Below, piece after piece: positions 7,784 to 17,100 of a stretch of DNA of 64,000 nucleotides (position 1 is the first letter of the stretch; each line of letters starts with the position of its first letter). The stretch covers positions 124,001-188,000 of the forward strand of contig NZ_CAMYIV010000009.1 in NCBI RefSeq assembly GCF_947258575.1, given 5' to 3'. The notes beneath the pieces were generated by a model that saw nothing but the letters and a program-made list of their open reading frames with translations, searched no databases and was not told where the DNA came from. The DNA is from an uncultured Alcanivorax sp. GTDB lineage: Bacteria > Pseudomonadota > Gammaproteobacteria > Pseudomonadales > Alcanivoracaceae. The position numbers and the translations under genes are program-made.

Positions 7784-9139
7784 CTATCGCCCTGCGATTT
7801 TGATGGGCGACAACAACAGCGAGCCGCTGGCGATGTTACCCCGATAATCCACATCGGTACCGCTACCCTGAATACCCTTGAGCATCTCCCCCAAATGCCC
7901 CGCAATGGTAAACTCTTGCAACGCTCCTTGTATGACACCGTTCTCAAACCAGAAACCGCTAGCGCCACGGGAATAGTCTCCGGTCACCAGGTTCACCCCC
8001 TGCCCCATGACTTCCGTGATCAGAATGCCTTTCGGCACCCGGGCCATTAACGCTGCCAGTGACTCGCCGGTATCGGTAATAGACAGGTTACGCACCCCGC
8101 CACCATTGCCGGTGGGCTCCATCTGCAAACGGCGACCAGCATAAAGCCCCAGTACATACTGGCGCAGTACGCCATCCTCCACGAAAGACTGGGCACGAGT
8201 GGGCAGGCCATCACCATCGAAAGGGGCAGAGGCATTGCCGGCAGACAGATGGGGATTCTCTGTCAGCGCAAACCCCTTGGGCAGCACTGCGGTACCGATA
8301 CTGTCCTGCAGGAAGGAGCTGCGACGGTAAAGGGCGCCACCGCTGATGGCCGAGACCAGGTGACCCAGCAGACCGGAGGCCACCTCCGGCGCAAAAATCA
8401 CTGGCAACTCACCGGTCTCGGGAATACTCGCCCCCAGCCGCGCCAGGGTCCGCTCACGGGCTTTTTCACCAATCTCTTCGGCGCTGGCTAACCGCTCGCC
8501 GATGCGACCTCCGTCGTACCAGTAATCGCGCTGCATGCCATCATCGTCTTCCGCCACCACGCTGCAGACCCGGCTATGATGGGTGCCACGATAGCCGTGC
8601 AGAAAACCTTCCGAGGTGGCAAAGACACGCAGGCTGGCACCGCTGTTGATGGACGCGCCCTCCGAATTGACGATACGGTCATCATTGCGGGCAATGGTTT
8701 CACAGCGCAATGCCTCGTCGATAGCCGCCTGGGTATCCATTGCCCAGGGATGATACAGGTCCAGGTCCGGCACCTCTCGAGCCAGCATTGAGGCCGGCGC
8801 CAGACCTGCATAACGATCTTCCTCGGTGTAGCGGGCAATGGAGGCCGCCGCCTGGATGGTGTCGCGCAGGCTGTCACGATTGTCGTCGGAACTGCTGGCG
8901 TGCCCCTTGCGCTGGCCACGGAACAGGGTCACCGACACACCGCGATCACGGTGGAATTCCACGGTTTCCACCTCCCCCTGGCGCACATTGACCGAATACC
9001 CCTGGGACAGGCTCACATTCACTTCCGCGCCATCGGCACCCTGCCGTTTCGCCTCTTCCAGCACCCAGGCGGCCGTATCTTCCGCCTGGCGTAATTGGGC
9101 AATATCCAGTACTGCTGTCGTTGCGGGTGAATCAGACAT
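7784..9139 (-). CDS. pmbA: PmbA/TldE, inactive-type subunit of TldD/TldE protease
   Basis: PmbA (TldE) pairs with TldD to form a zinc metalloprotease that trims unfolded or modified peptides. In E. coli it matures microcin B17 and degrades the CcdA antitoxin. The 451-residue protein covers the whole family length: N-terminal PmbA_TldD domain (about 15-85), central domain, and C-terminal beta-rich domain (RNLSITDTGESLAALMARVPKGILITEVMGQGVN). It lacks the HExxxH metal site seen in TldD, as expected for TldE. It is divergent from darP, with tldD about 2.7 kb away on the same strand. Confidence 0.95.
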   Translation of the reverse strand: MSDSPATTAVLDIAQLRQAEDTAAWVLEEAKRQGADGAEVNVSLSQGYSVNVRQGEVETVEFHRDRGVSVTLFRGQRKGHASSSDDNRDSLRDTIQAAASIARYTEEDRYAGLAPASMLAREVPDLDLYHPWAMDTQAAIDEALRCETIARNDDRIVNSEGASINSGASLRVFATSEGFLHGYRGTHHSRVCSVVAEDDDGMQRDYWYDGGRIGERLASAEEIGEKARERTLARLGASIPETGELPVIFAPEVASGLLGHLVSAISGGALYRRSSFLQDSIGTAVLPKGFALTENPHLSAGNASAPFDGDGLPTRAQSFVEDGVLRQYVLGLYAGRRLQMEPTGNGGGVRNLSITDTGESLAALMARVPKGILITEVMGQGVNLVTGDYSRGASGFWFENGVIQGALQEFTIAGHLGEMLKGIQGSGTDVDYRGNIASGSLLLSPIKIAGR

Positions 9140-9175
9140 AAAATAGCGGTTCCGTAACCAGAATCAGAAAATGTA

Positions 9176-9715
9176 ATGACCGAGTATAACGACGACCTGC
9201 TGACCAGCAAGACACAACAAAAACGCGATGACAGTGCTTTGCAGGAGCTGGGACTCTCGTTAATGGACATGAAGCCGGCAGAGCGCGAGCGACTGCCCCT
9301 GGGCGATGAGCTGAAAAAGGCCCTGGACGAAGCCGGCCGCATCAACCACCACGAGGCTCGCCGTCGCCATGCCCAGTACATCGGCCGCCTGATGCGCGAA
9401 TCCAACAGCGAGCAGATCATCCAGGCGCTGGAAGCGTTTCATGATCCGTTCCGCCAGCAACGGCTGACCAACTGGGTAGAACAGATCATGGCCTGCGACC
9501 AGCCCAGGGACGCAGAAAGCACCCTGCAGCAAGTCCTGGACTTCTTCCCCCACGGTGACCGCCAGCAACTGCGCAACCTGAGCCGTAATGCACTCAAGGC
9601 CCGCGTTGACGACCCGACCACGGCGTCTGCCGCAGAAAAAGACAAGTTCAAACGCGAGCGGCGCAAGCTGATGAGCTACCTGAACCAGCTGGACAAAACC
9701 GCACCTCTCTATTGA
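9176..9715 (+). CDS. darP: DarP/YjgA, 50S ribosome assembly-associated protein
   Basis: DarP (YjgA) is a small helical protein that associates with late 50S precursors and helps peptidyl-transferase-centre maturation. The 179-residue product covers the full family length. It has the family opening around SKTQQKRDDSALQELG, the charged helix RHAQYIGRLMR, and a basic C-terminal region (KFKRERRKLMSYL). It is transcribed divergently from pmbA with only 36 bp between start codons, so the two promoters must overlap the coding starts. The pmbA/darP/tldD neighbourhood is conserved in Pseudomonas. Confidence 0.93.
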   Translation: MTEYNDDLLTSKTQQKRDDSALQELGLSLMDMKPAERERLPLGDELKKALDEAGRINHHEARRRHAQYIGRLMRESNSEQIIQALEAFHDPFRQQRLTNWVEQIMACDQPRDAESTLQQVLDFFPHGDRQQLRNLSRNALKARVDDPTTASAAEKDKFKRERRKLMSYLNQLDKTAPLY

Positions 9716-9740
9716 GATGAGAAACGCTTCATGCGGCTGG

Positions 9741-9845
9741 CGTAGGGTGGATTAGCCTAAGCGTAATCCACCTTCGGTTTCACACATGGTGAGGGCAATG
9801 CGAGGAAAGCATGGTGGATTACGCCTGCGGCTAGTTCACCCTACG
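9741..9845. repeat. GTAGGGTG-type inverted-repeat element
   Basis: Two related hairpins face each other. At 9741-9772 GGTGGATTA pairs with TAATCCACC (9-bp stem), and a degenerate copy in opposite orientation occupies 9813-9845. The outer 17 bases are inverted with two mismatches (CGTAGGGTG ends). This resembles a REP-pair element. Similar GTAGGGTGGATTA sequences are widespread in proteobacterial intergenic DNA. Confidence 0.75.
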
Positions 9846-9870
9846 TTCCTATCACTCGCGGGTTTTCGCT

Positions 9871-9898
9871 ATTAACTGTTAACTATTCACTGTTAACT
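9871..9898. repeat. Heptamer arm 3, overlapping the 3' end of the C13-peptidase gene
   Basis: Four RTTMACT units run from 9871 to 9898, preceded by the usual CGCT. No left arm is visible. On the minus strand the arm encodes the last residues (V-N-S-E) and the TAG stop of the MORN/C13 protein. Confidence 0.88.
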
Positions 9899-11379
9899 GC
9901 CTTGCCCTGCCACCAGCGCAAAAATGCCGCCCCTACCGCCTTTTGCGGCATGGAGTGCGCATCGCCCTCAATGCCCTGCTCTTCTTCCATCCGCGAAACC
10001 TTCTCGTTGGCAGCGGCAAACCAGGCTTCCGGATCGTCAATGCCGGCAGCCATATCTTCGCCATACAACGCCTTGCTGAACCAGGTACGGTCGGAATCGT
10101 CACCGCAACCGAAAGAGGTACGGTCTGACGCTGCAGAGGAAAACACTACCCGCTGGGGGGAAGCCAGGGCGTCTACCCATTTTCCGGAATAGCAGGCCGA
10201 CACCACCAGCCACTGATGCTTTGCCTGCAGCCCATTCAGCCATTGCTTGCCATCCGCCACACTCAGATCATTGAGCTTGAGGTTTCGGTCATCCAGTAAC
10301 AGGTCGCCCTCTTTCGAGCCGTGGCTGACCAGATGCACCATGAGCAGATCTTCTTGCGGATCCAGCAAGGCATCCAGCGCTTCCAGCGCTTCACGTACAC
10401 TGGTTCGAGTCGCCAGGGGCAGATCATCGCTGCCGCCGTTGATCAGACGCACCTGCCGACGCTTGAGGTCGAATACCGAGCCCAGCCGCTCCGCCACCCA
10501 ATCCACTTCCCGGGCAAACACAGCCTCTGTTCCATCACCACCCACCACCAGCAGGTAAACGTCGCGCACTCCGGGCCGCTGTGGTGCCAGGGATGACAGC
10601 ACCGACTGCAAACGGCTGGATTCGGTGTACAGCCTCGCCTCCATTTTTGCTGCCCGGGCATGGCGATTTTGCCGGTAGGCCTGCTCACTGGCGTAATAGC
10701 GGCCACGCACGAAATACCCTTTTTCTTCCTGCGGCTCACCGTCGCCCTCAGCCGGTTGAATGCGTGTGCCGCTGCCGTGGGCATAGCCGTTTTCAAACTG
10801 GCCACGAATCACCACCCCATCCGGGCGGGTCAGTGCCCCCTGACCGTGGTAGGAAAAATAGCGAAACGCCCCTTCATACCGGTAACCTTCTTCGTCCCGG
10901 TAGCTGCCCTCGAGCAGCTCGCCATCCTCGAACCGGCCTTCGTAGTGCGCACCATCTTCGGTGACCCAGAGTCCCTGGCCATGGGGAGCAAAATCACGGA
11001 ATTCCCCCTGGTAAGAGCCGCCGCTCTCATAGCTGACGGTGCCCTCAATCAGCTCACCCTGTTCGAACCGACCCTGCCAGGTGGCATCGTCACAGGTGAA
11101 CTGCCCTTCCCCGTGCAGAACGCCGTCGACAAACTGACCTTCCTGAGCGCAGCCGCGACGGTCCACCAGTTTGCCGTGGCCATTAAGCCGCCCTTCGCGG
11201 AATTCCCCTTCGTAGTAGCGACCATCCGGCCAGGTCAGCGTACCTTCGCCATGAAAGAGATCATCACGGGTGTCACCGTCATACACCGCCCCGTCCGGCA
11301 AACGCAGATCCGCCGGCCACTGCACCGGATCACAGCCAACCAGCGCAACCAGAACCATTCCAAGGCAGAATACTTTCAT
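9883..11379 (-). CDS. MORN-repeat lipoprotein with C-terminal C13 (legumain-like) peptidase domain
   Basis: The 498-residue protein starts with a lipoprotein signal, MKVFCLGMVLVALVGC, with lipobox cysteine C16. About eight MORN-type repeats follow (roughly 30-200; motifs such as DGRYYEGEF, HGEGTL, HGQG), then a short Ala/Arg/Glu-rich linker. A caspase-fold domain follows at about 270-450. Its putative catalytic histidine is H353 in HLVSHGS and its cysteine is C396 in VVSACYSG, as in peptidase family C13. The upstream in-frame extension to 11472 was rejected because it precedes the lipobox. The stop lies in heptamer arm 3. I infer an envelope-anchored cysteine peptidase; substrate is unknown. 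Confidence 0.82.
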   Translation of the reverse strand: MKVFCLGMVLVALVGCDPVQWPADLRLPDGAVYDGDTRDDLFHGEGTLTWPDGRYYEGEFREGRLNGHGKLVDRRGCAQEGQFVDGVLHGEGQFTCDDATWQGRFEQGELIEGTVSYESGGSYQGEFRDFAPHGQGLWVTEDGAHYEGRFEDGELLEGSYRDEEGYRYEGAFRYFSYHGQGALTRPDGVVIRGQFENGYAHGSGTRIQPAEGDGEPQEEKGYFVRGRYYASEQAYRQNRHARAAKMEARLYTESSRLQSVLSSLAPQRPGVRDVYLLVVGGDGTEAVFAREVDWVAERLGSVFDLKRRQVRLINGGSDDLPLATRTSVREALEALDALLDPQEDLLMVHLVSHGSKEGDLLLDDRNLKLNDLSVADGKQWLNGLQAKHQWLVVSACYSGKWVDALASPQRVVFSSAASDRTSFGCGDDSDRTWFSKALYGEDMAAGIDDPEAWFAAANEKVSRMEEEQGIEGDAHSMPQKAVGAAFLRWWQGKAVNSE

Positions 11380-11411
11380 CGGTAAACCCGTAACGTATTT
11401 ATTAGCGTTTG

Positions 11412-11873
11412 TTATCCTACCGGCAGTTTGAACTGGGCCAGCTGTGACGAGGTGCGGCGCAGGTGCACGCATAGCAGTCGGGCAATGTTTTCCATGATCA
11501 GACTGACCGCATGGGGGCTGCGCTTGCGCAATTGCTCGATACCCTTGCGGGTGAGCACGATCAGGGTGGCATCCTCGGCGGCACGGACCGTGGCCGAACG
11601 AGGCTCGTGATCCACCAGCGCCATCTCGCCCATGGAGTCACCCGGTCGCAGATGGGCAATCACCACCTCGCCGCCGGCTTCGCTGTTCTTGACGATATCC
11701 AGGCAACCGCGCACCACAAAACAGACAAAATCACTGCGGTCCCCTTCCCGGCATACCGGCTCCCCGGCAGGGACCCGGTTAACAAACACCAGTTTTTCCA
11801 GTACCGCCAGTTCTTCATCACTAAGCCCGGCGAACAGACGCATGCGTGACAGAACATCCAGTACCTGGGACAT
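11412..11873 (-). CDS. Stand-alone cyclic-nucleotide-binding domain protein
   Basis: The 153-residue protein is essentially one cNMP-binding (CAP-ED) domain: LFAGLSDEELAVLEKLV, then GDSMGEMALVDHEPRSATVRA, which contains the phosphate-binding cassette and its conserved arginine. No helix-turn-helix follows, so DNA binding is unlikely. It may sense cAMP or c-di-GMP or act as a partner subunit. The ATG at 11873 shares one base with the tldD TGA, so translation is probably coupled to tldD. The MORN/C13 gene follows 32 bp downstream. A longer start at 11960 was rejected because it runs inside tldD and adds low-complexity residues. Confidence 0.82.
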   Translation of the reverse strand: MSQVLDVLSRMRLFAGLSDEELAVLEKLVFVNRVPAGEPVCREGDRSDFVCFVVRGCLDIVKNSEAGGEVVIAHLRPGDSMGEMALVDHEPRSATVRAAEDATLIVLTRKGIEQLRKRSPHAVSLIMENIARLLCVHLRRTSSQLAQFKLPVG

Positions 11874-13315
11874 CAGGCAGTGCCCCCCACGGTGAGGGCG
11901 TCCACCCGCAGGGTGGGCTGCCCCACCCCTACCGGCACGGACTGACCGTCCTTGCCGCAAACGCCGATGCCACTGTCCAGGGCCAGATCATTACCCACCA
12001 TGGAGATGCGGCTCATCACTTCCGCGCCGCTACCGATCAGGGTGGCGCCTTTCACCGGGCAGACGATTTTGCCCTTCTCCACCAGGTAGGCTTCGCTGGT
12101 GGAAAATACAAAACGCCCGGAGGTGATATCCACCTGGCCACCACCGAAATTTACCGCGTAAATGCCGCGGTCGAGACTGGCAACAATATCCTGCGGATCA
12201 CTCTCACCGGGCAGCATGTAGGTGTTGGTCATGCGTGGCATGGGCAGGTGGGCATAGGATTCCCGGCGGCCGTTACCGGTGGGAGCCACACCCATCAGCC
12301 GGGCGTTGGTCTTGTCCTGCATGAAGCCCACCAGTTTGCCGTTTTCGATCAGGGTATTGCAGGCGGTAGGGGTGCCTTCGTCGTCGATGGTCAGAGAGCC
12401 TCGGCGATCCGGCAGGGTGCCATCATCCACTACGGTACACAGGGGCGATGCCACCTGCTGACCAAATTTTTTGGCGAACATGGAAGTGCCCTTGCGATTG
12501 AAATCGCCTTCCAGACCATGACCCACCGCTTCGTGCAACAGCACACCGGGCCAGCCCGGCCCCAGTACCACCGGCATGGTGCCTGCCGGTGCCGCTTCGG
12601 CGTCCAGGTTCAGCAAGGCGCCACGTACGGCTTCCCGGGCCCAGGTTTCGATTCGCTCTTCCTGCAACAGCCAGTCGTAGGCCACCCGACCACCACCGCC
12701 GGCACTGCCGCGCTCGCGGCGGCCATTGCGTTCGGCGATCACGCTCACATTGCAGCGGATCAAAGGCCGCACATCCGCCGCCAGGGTGCCGTCACTGGCG
12801 ACAACCATGATCACATCCTGTTCAGCACTGAGGCTGGCCGTGACTTCCACGATGGCCGGGTCCAGTGAGCGGGCCAGGGCATCGATACGTTGCAGCAGGG
12901 CCACCTTGTCTTCGGCGGGCCAGCCCAGTAGCGGATCAATGGCGGCATAACGGGCCGGCACCGCCCGGCTGGCAAGCTGGATCTGCCGGTCCTGACCATG
13001 TCGGGTAATGGCACGGGCCGCACCGCTGGCCTGCTGCAACGCGTCCAGGGTGATGTCATCACTATAGGCAAACCCGGTCTTGTCGCCCTGGACAATGCGC
13101 ACGCCGGCGCCGCGCTCGGTATTGAAGCTGGCATCGCGGACGATACCGTCTTCGAGTACCCAGGCCTCATGGCGGCTGTGCTGGAAATACATGTCGGCAT
13201 AATCTGCCTGGCCGGTCAGTTTGCCGTTCAGCAGCGACGCCAATTGCGGGGTGTGCAGGTTTGCCGGCGCCAGCAGTACGGACTCGGCAATGGAGAGGGC
13301 GTCATTATGTGTCAT
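11873..13315 (-). CDS. tldD: TldD, catalytic subunit of TldD/TldE metalloprotease
   Basis: TldD carries the zinc site of the TldD/TldE peptidase, which cleaves small unfolded peptides. The 480-residue protein matches the E. coli length. The metal motif is visible as [11 protein letters not shown] near residue 250, and the C-terminal glycine-rich strands ([24 protein letters not shown]) are intact. The start at 13315 (MTHNDAL) has AAGGA upstream and was chosen over 13375, which would add a non-conserved extension into the amidase gene. The start overlaps the nitrilase-family gene by 11 bp. The stop overlaps the cNMP gene, suggesting one operon. Confidence 0.95.
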   Translation of the reverse strand: MTHNDALSIAESVLLAPANLHTPQLASLLNGKLTGQADYADMYFQHSRHEAWVLEDGIVRDASFNTERGAGVRIVQGDKTGFAYSDDITLDALQQASGAARAITRHGQDRQIQLASRAVPARYAAIDPLLGWPAEDKVALLQRIDALARSLDPAIVEVTASLSAEQDVIMVVASDGTLAADVRPLIRCNVSVIAERNGRRERGSAGGGGRVAYDWLLQEERIETWAREAVRGALLNLDAEAAPAGTMPVVLGPGWPGVLLHEAVGHGLEGDFNRKGTSMFAKKFGQQVASPLCTVVDDGTLPDRRGSLTIDDEGTPTACNTLIENGKLVGFMQDKTNARLMGVAPTGNGRRESYAHLPMPRMTNTYMLPGESDPQDIVASLDRGIYAVNFGGGQVDITSGRFVFSTSEAYLVEKGKIVCPVKGATLIGSGAEVMSRISMVGNDLALDSGIGVCGKDGQSVPVGVGQPTLRVDALTVGGTA

Positions 13316-14153
13316 AGGGTCCTTCAATTCGGAATCGTTGATGCTGTTGAACCGGCATGCTTTGCCGAAGCTCATTCATGGTAGCAAGGTCCAGCTCGGC
13401 CACAAGAGCACCGGGAGAATCGCTCAGACTATCCACCACCCGGCCCCAGGGGTCCACCAGCATGGAATGCCCATAGGTGGCCCGACGCGGGCCGTGCTGG
13501 CCGCACTGGTTGGCGCCCAGCACATAACAGCCGGTCTGCACCGCCGTGGCACGCAGCAGCAATTGCCAGTGGGCCGCACCGGTGACCGCAGTAAACGCAG
13601 AGGGATAGACCAACAGCTGGGCCCCGGCGGCAACCAGCCGCTGGGCCAGGGCCGGAAAGCGCAGGTCATAACAGATCGCCATGCCCACCTGCAGCTCCCC
13701 CAGAGAGGCGGTCACCACTTCCTGGCCGGGTTCAAAGAAATCCGACTCACGATAACGGCCCTGGGCATCCTGCACATCCGCATCGAACAGATGCAGCTTG
13801 TCGTAACGGGCCAAGCGCTCCCCGGCAGCGTTTACCGCGATGGAGCAGGTGCGCACAAGCGGCGATGGTACCGGCTGCCCATCCGGGCGCTGCAGGGCGG
13901 GCAGACTGCCACCGATGATCGCCATACCCAGGCTGCGGGCCTGCTCACACAACCAGCCGACCAGCTCGTCATGACGCTCACCCAGCACCCGGTAATCACC
14001 GCCGTAGCCGGCGAAATTTTCCGGCAACACGGCCAGCTCGGCACCCTTTTGCCGGGCCTCGGCCAGTAGCGTTTCCGCCTGGCGCAGGTTGTCATCGGGC
14101 TGCTTGCCGCTGGTCATCTGGATGGCGGCAATCTGATAGCGTTGCACCGTCAT
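13305..14153 (-). CDS. Nitrilase-superfamily carbon-nitrogen hydrolase (Nit1/Nit2-like amidase)
   Basis: The 282-residue protein is a single CN-hydrolase domain with the complete Glu-Lys-Cys triad: E45 (LPENFAGYG), K119 (YDKLHLFD) and C161 (AICYDLRFP). The motifs are those of the Nit branch, whose characterised members hydrolyse deaminated glutathione, a transaminase side product. That activity is the likely but unproven role. In P. aeruginosa a homologue occupies the same place between yhdP and tldD. Its start overlaps the yhdP stop by four bases (ATGA) and its end overlaps tldD. Confidence 0.88.
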   Translation of the reverse strand: MTVQRYQIAAIQMTSGKQPDDNLRQAETLLAEARQKGAELAVLPENFAGYGGDYRVLGERHDELVGWLCEQARSLGMAIIGGSLPALQRPDGQPVPSPLVRTCSIAVNAAGERLARYDKLHLFDADVQDAQGRYRESDFFEPGQEVVTASLGELQVGMAICYDLRFPALAQRLVAAGAQLLVYPSAFTAVTGAAHWQLLLRATAVQTGCYVLGANQCGQHGPRRATYGHSMLVDPWGRVVDSLSDSPGALVAELDLATMNELRQSMPVQQHQRFRIEGPYDT

Positions 14154-17100
14154 TCGAATATCCCCTCGGTCTCTTTCACCTGTGGGCTGCTCCAGTTACC
14201 GGTTACCCGGTATTCCATGGTGGTGGTCTTGTCGAGCCGATCGCCCCAGATCCGCTCCACCACAAAAATACCCGCACAGGCAGCTGGCCCAGCCAGACAG
14301 CCCGCATACAGGTTACTGGACAATGGCAGGGTGACCTCCATGTTGTGATCCAGGGTTTCCTTTTCCAGATCAATGGCGCCCTTGACGCGAATCGCGGCTG
14401 ACGGCGAATCAATGGCCAGATTGGATGTAGCCACCCGGGGGCCATCGATGGAGAAGTCGCCAGTAATGCTGTCGCAACTCATGCCTTTCTTGTACAGGTC
14501 CGAGAAATCCAGCCGCAAACGACGCTGGATCGTGCCGATATTGAGAATACCCAGCAGACGCAGGAAAGACGTCCTGGTATCGGTATCCGGAATCCGGCAT
14601 TCCCCGATATCCACCTGGGTCTGCCCCTCCAGGGCCAGATAATCCATATTCAATGGCCAGTCAGCCCAACCCAGCACCACCTGGGCGCGGGCATCATCGG
14701 ACTCTATCAATGCCGGCAAACCCCAGGCGTTAAGGGAGCGGCCAAGATTGTCCGAGGACAGGCTGCCGTTGAAGCGGCTGTACGGCTTGCCGGCTTCCTC
14801 GGTCCAGTCCAGCGTGCCTTGGAAACGACTGGATCGCCAGCGCCCGTCCAGATCGGAAATACGCACGCCCTGTTTCACCGGCCGCACCTTGCCTTGCCAC
14901 TGGCCGTAGTCCTCACCATTGATAACGATACTGTTGAAATCCGCATCCAGCGGCGGCAGCGTTAGCGGCGACACCGGTGCGGATTCCCCATCATCACCGA
15001 GTGCCCCCTCGGGCAGGTTCAGATTGAGACGGGACACCGACATGGCCAGCGGCACCTCTCCCCGGGCGGTGAACCCGTCCGGGATACGCACGGACCCGGC
15101 CACCGCACGGCTACTCAGCGCCATATCCCAGCCAGCGGCCGCCGGCAGCACCGAGAGCCGGGTATCGGCTACCTCCATGCCAAACAGGTCCAGGCGATCC
15201 ACCTGCAGGCTGACCTTGCTCAGCGAGGCATCGGCGGTAGCCACCCCGCCAGCCGTGCCGGCATTCAGCGAAGGCACCAGCCGGTTGCCGATAAAGTCGA
15301 TCCAGGGTTCCACACTGGCATTAGCCAACCGGCCGCGCACCTGGATCCCCTCGGCGGGCACCTGCAAGGTGCCGCTGCCCACCAGCAGATCACCCCGCAC
15401 GCGCTTGTCGATGCGCAATGCCCCTCGCAGCAACCCGCCGTATTCCATGTCCAGCGCCAAACGTCCACCCGGATTACTGAGGCGGATATCCAGCGGCCGG
15501 GTTGCCTGGGCAGACTTGCCCAGTGGCGCCGGCGCATCCACGGTAATCCCTTTCATCGACGAGGCCGCTCGCAGTGAAAACGGGGTGCCCTGCCAGGGAA
15601 TCTGCACGGTCAGCCCCAGTGGCAGCTGCCCGGAGAGAGGCTTCAGCCAGGGGAAACCCAGCCAGTTTGCCGCCTGCTTCATGGGCAGGCTGCCATCGAG
15701 CTGCAAGCGGCTACGGCCATCACGGGTCAGCCACTGGCCACCGAATTGACCTCCCAGGGCCCGGGCCTGCAGCCGGTCGATCTGCATGCCATCACGCAGA
15801 TGAAAATAGACTGGCGCCGAGGCCTCGGTTACCTGCAGTTTGCGTGGCGTATTGTGAAGGGTGGCATCGTTCACCTGGGCATCCACAATCACCACCGGTG
15901 TGCCGCTGTCTTTTTGCAGCGGAATATCCAGCAACAGATAGCCCGCCATACTGCCGTCCCGGAAACGCCAGTCCAGCAGCTCTTCGGGAAGCTGTTTCCG
16001 CAGGGGCGTATCCTGAAAGAGCGTATCCAGATCCTTGACCGGCCCTTGAGCCCGACCGGAAATAATCAGCTTCGGCGTCTCGCCGGTGGCAAAATCCGGC
16101 ACATCAACGTGTACATCCTGCAGCTTGCTGCCCAGTAATGTCCCGCTGCGAGCCAGCCCGCGTACCTGGCGACCATTGATCAGCACATCCGCCGACACGT
16201 CGCTGGCTACTGGCCAATCCGGCAGAAAAGACAGGCGCACATCGCGACCCTGATAGCGCATCTGCAAGGTGCGATCCTGCTGGCGGCTCTTGTCGATTTT
16301 TACCGGGCCCTGGTAAAGAATCTGCCCACGCTGCAGATACCCGCCCTGGATAGCTTGCCCAAGCCAGCCAGACAACCCCTCGGGTAACCGCTTGAGCGGC
16401 ATGTAATGGCTGGCGCGGGCACCGTTGCCTTCGTAGATTTCTGCCGCCAGGCGCAATTGCGGAATCTGCTCGGGGCGCAGACTGAGCTGCATGAGCGCCT
16501 CGCCATGGGCATCCGGATTGACCACGCGCAACCGCCCGGAGCGCACCAGCAGCTGTTCGCCATCACGCTGCCAGTCCAGCAGCCCGCTGATCTGGCCACC
16601 CAGGGCATGGTCATAAAGCCGCGGAAATTGCAGGCTCAGATTGTCGCTGTGCAGGTGCGTCAGCCCTTCAGAAGCGCTGCCCGACACCCAGCCGGAAAGC
16701 CCCTGCACACCCGGTATCCGGTCCTGCGCCTGGCTCGACAGACCGGTGAAGCGCAACTGGAATTTCTCCACTTGCCGGGCGCGTCCACGCAGATAAACAC
16801 CATCCAGCAGGCCCCGTGGCGCCTGCACCTTCAAACGTTCACGGACCTGTTGCAGGTTATCGGGCAAAGCAAAAGGCCACTGCTGAAACTGCTGGCTGAG
16901 CGCGTGGAGAGGCAATTCATTGCCCCGAAACTGCCATTGCCGCTGCTCCCCCCGGGTCTGCCAGCGCAGCGCCAGATCACCCAGGTTGAGAGTACCGGCT
17001 GGCGAGTCACCGGACAGGTTGGTCAGGGACAGGGTCGCGCGCTCGCCGTCCCGAACCAGGGCCAGCCGCGCCGACAACTCGGTCATCGGCCAGTCTTGAC

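Noticed and set aside
10660-11385. A hydrophobic 241-codon plus-strand frame opposite the MORN repeats
   Set aside because: Its pattern is the complement of the MORN Gly/Tyr/Glu repeats. The minus-strand protein has a lipobox and conserved domains.
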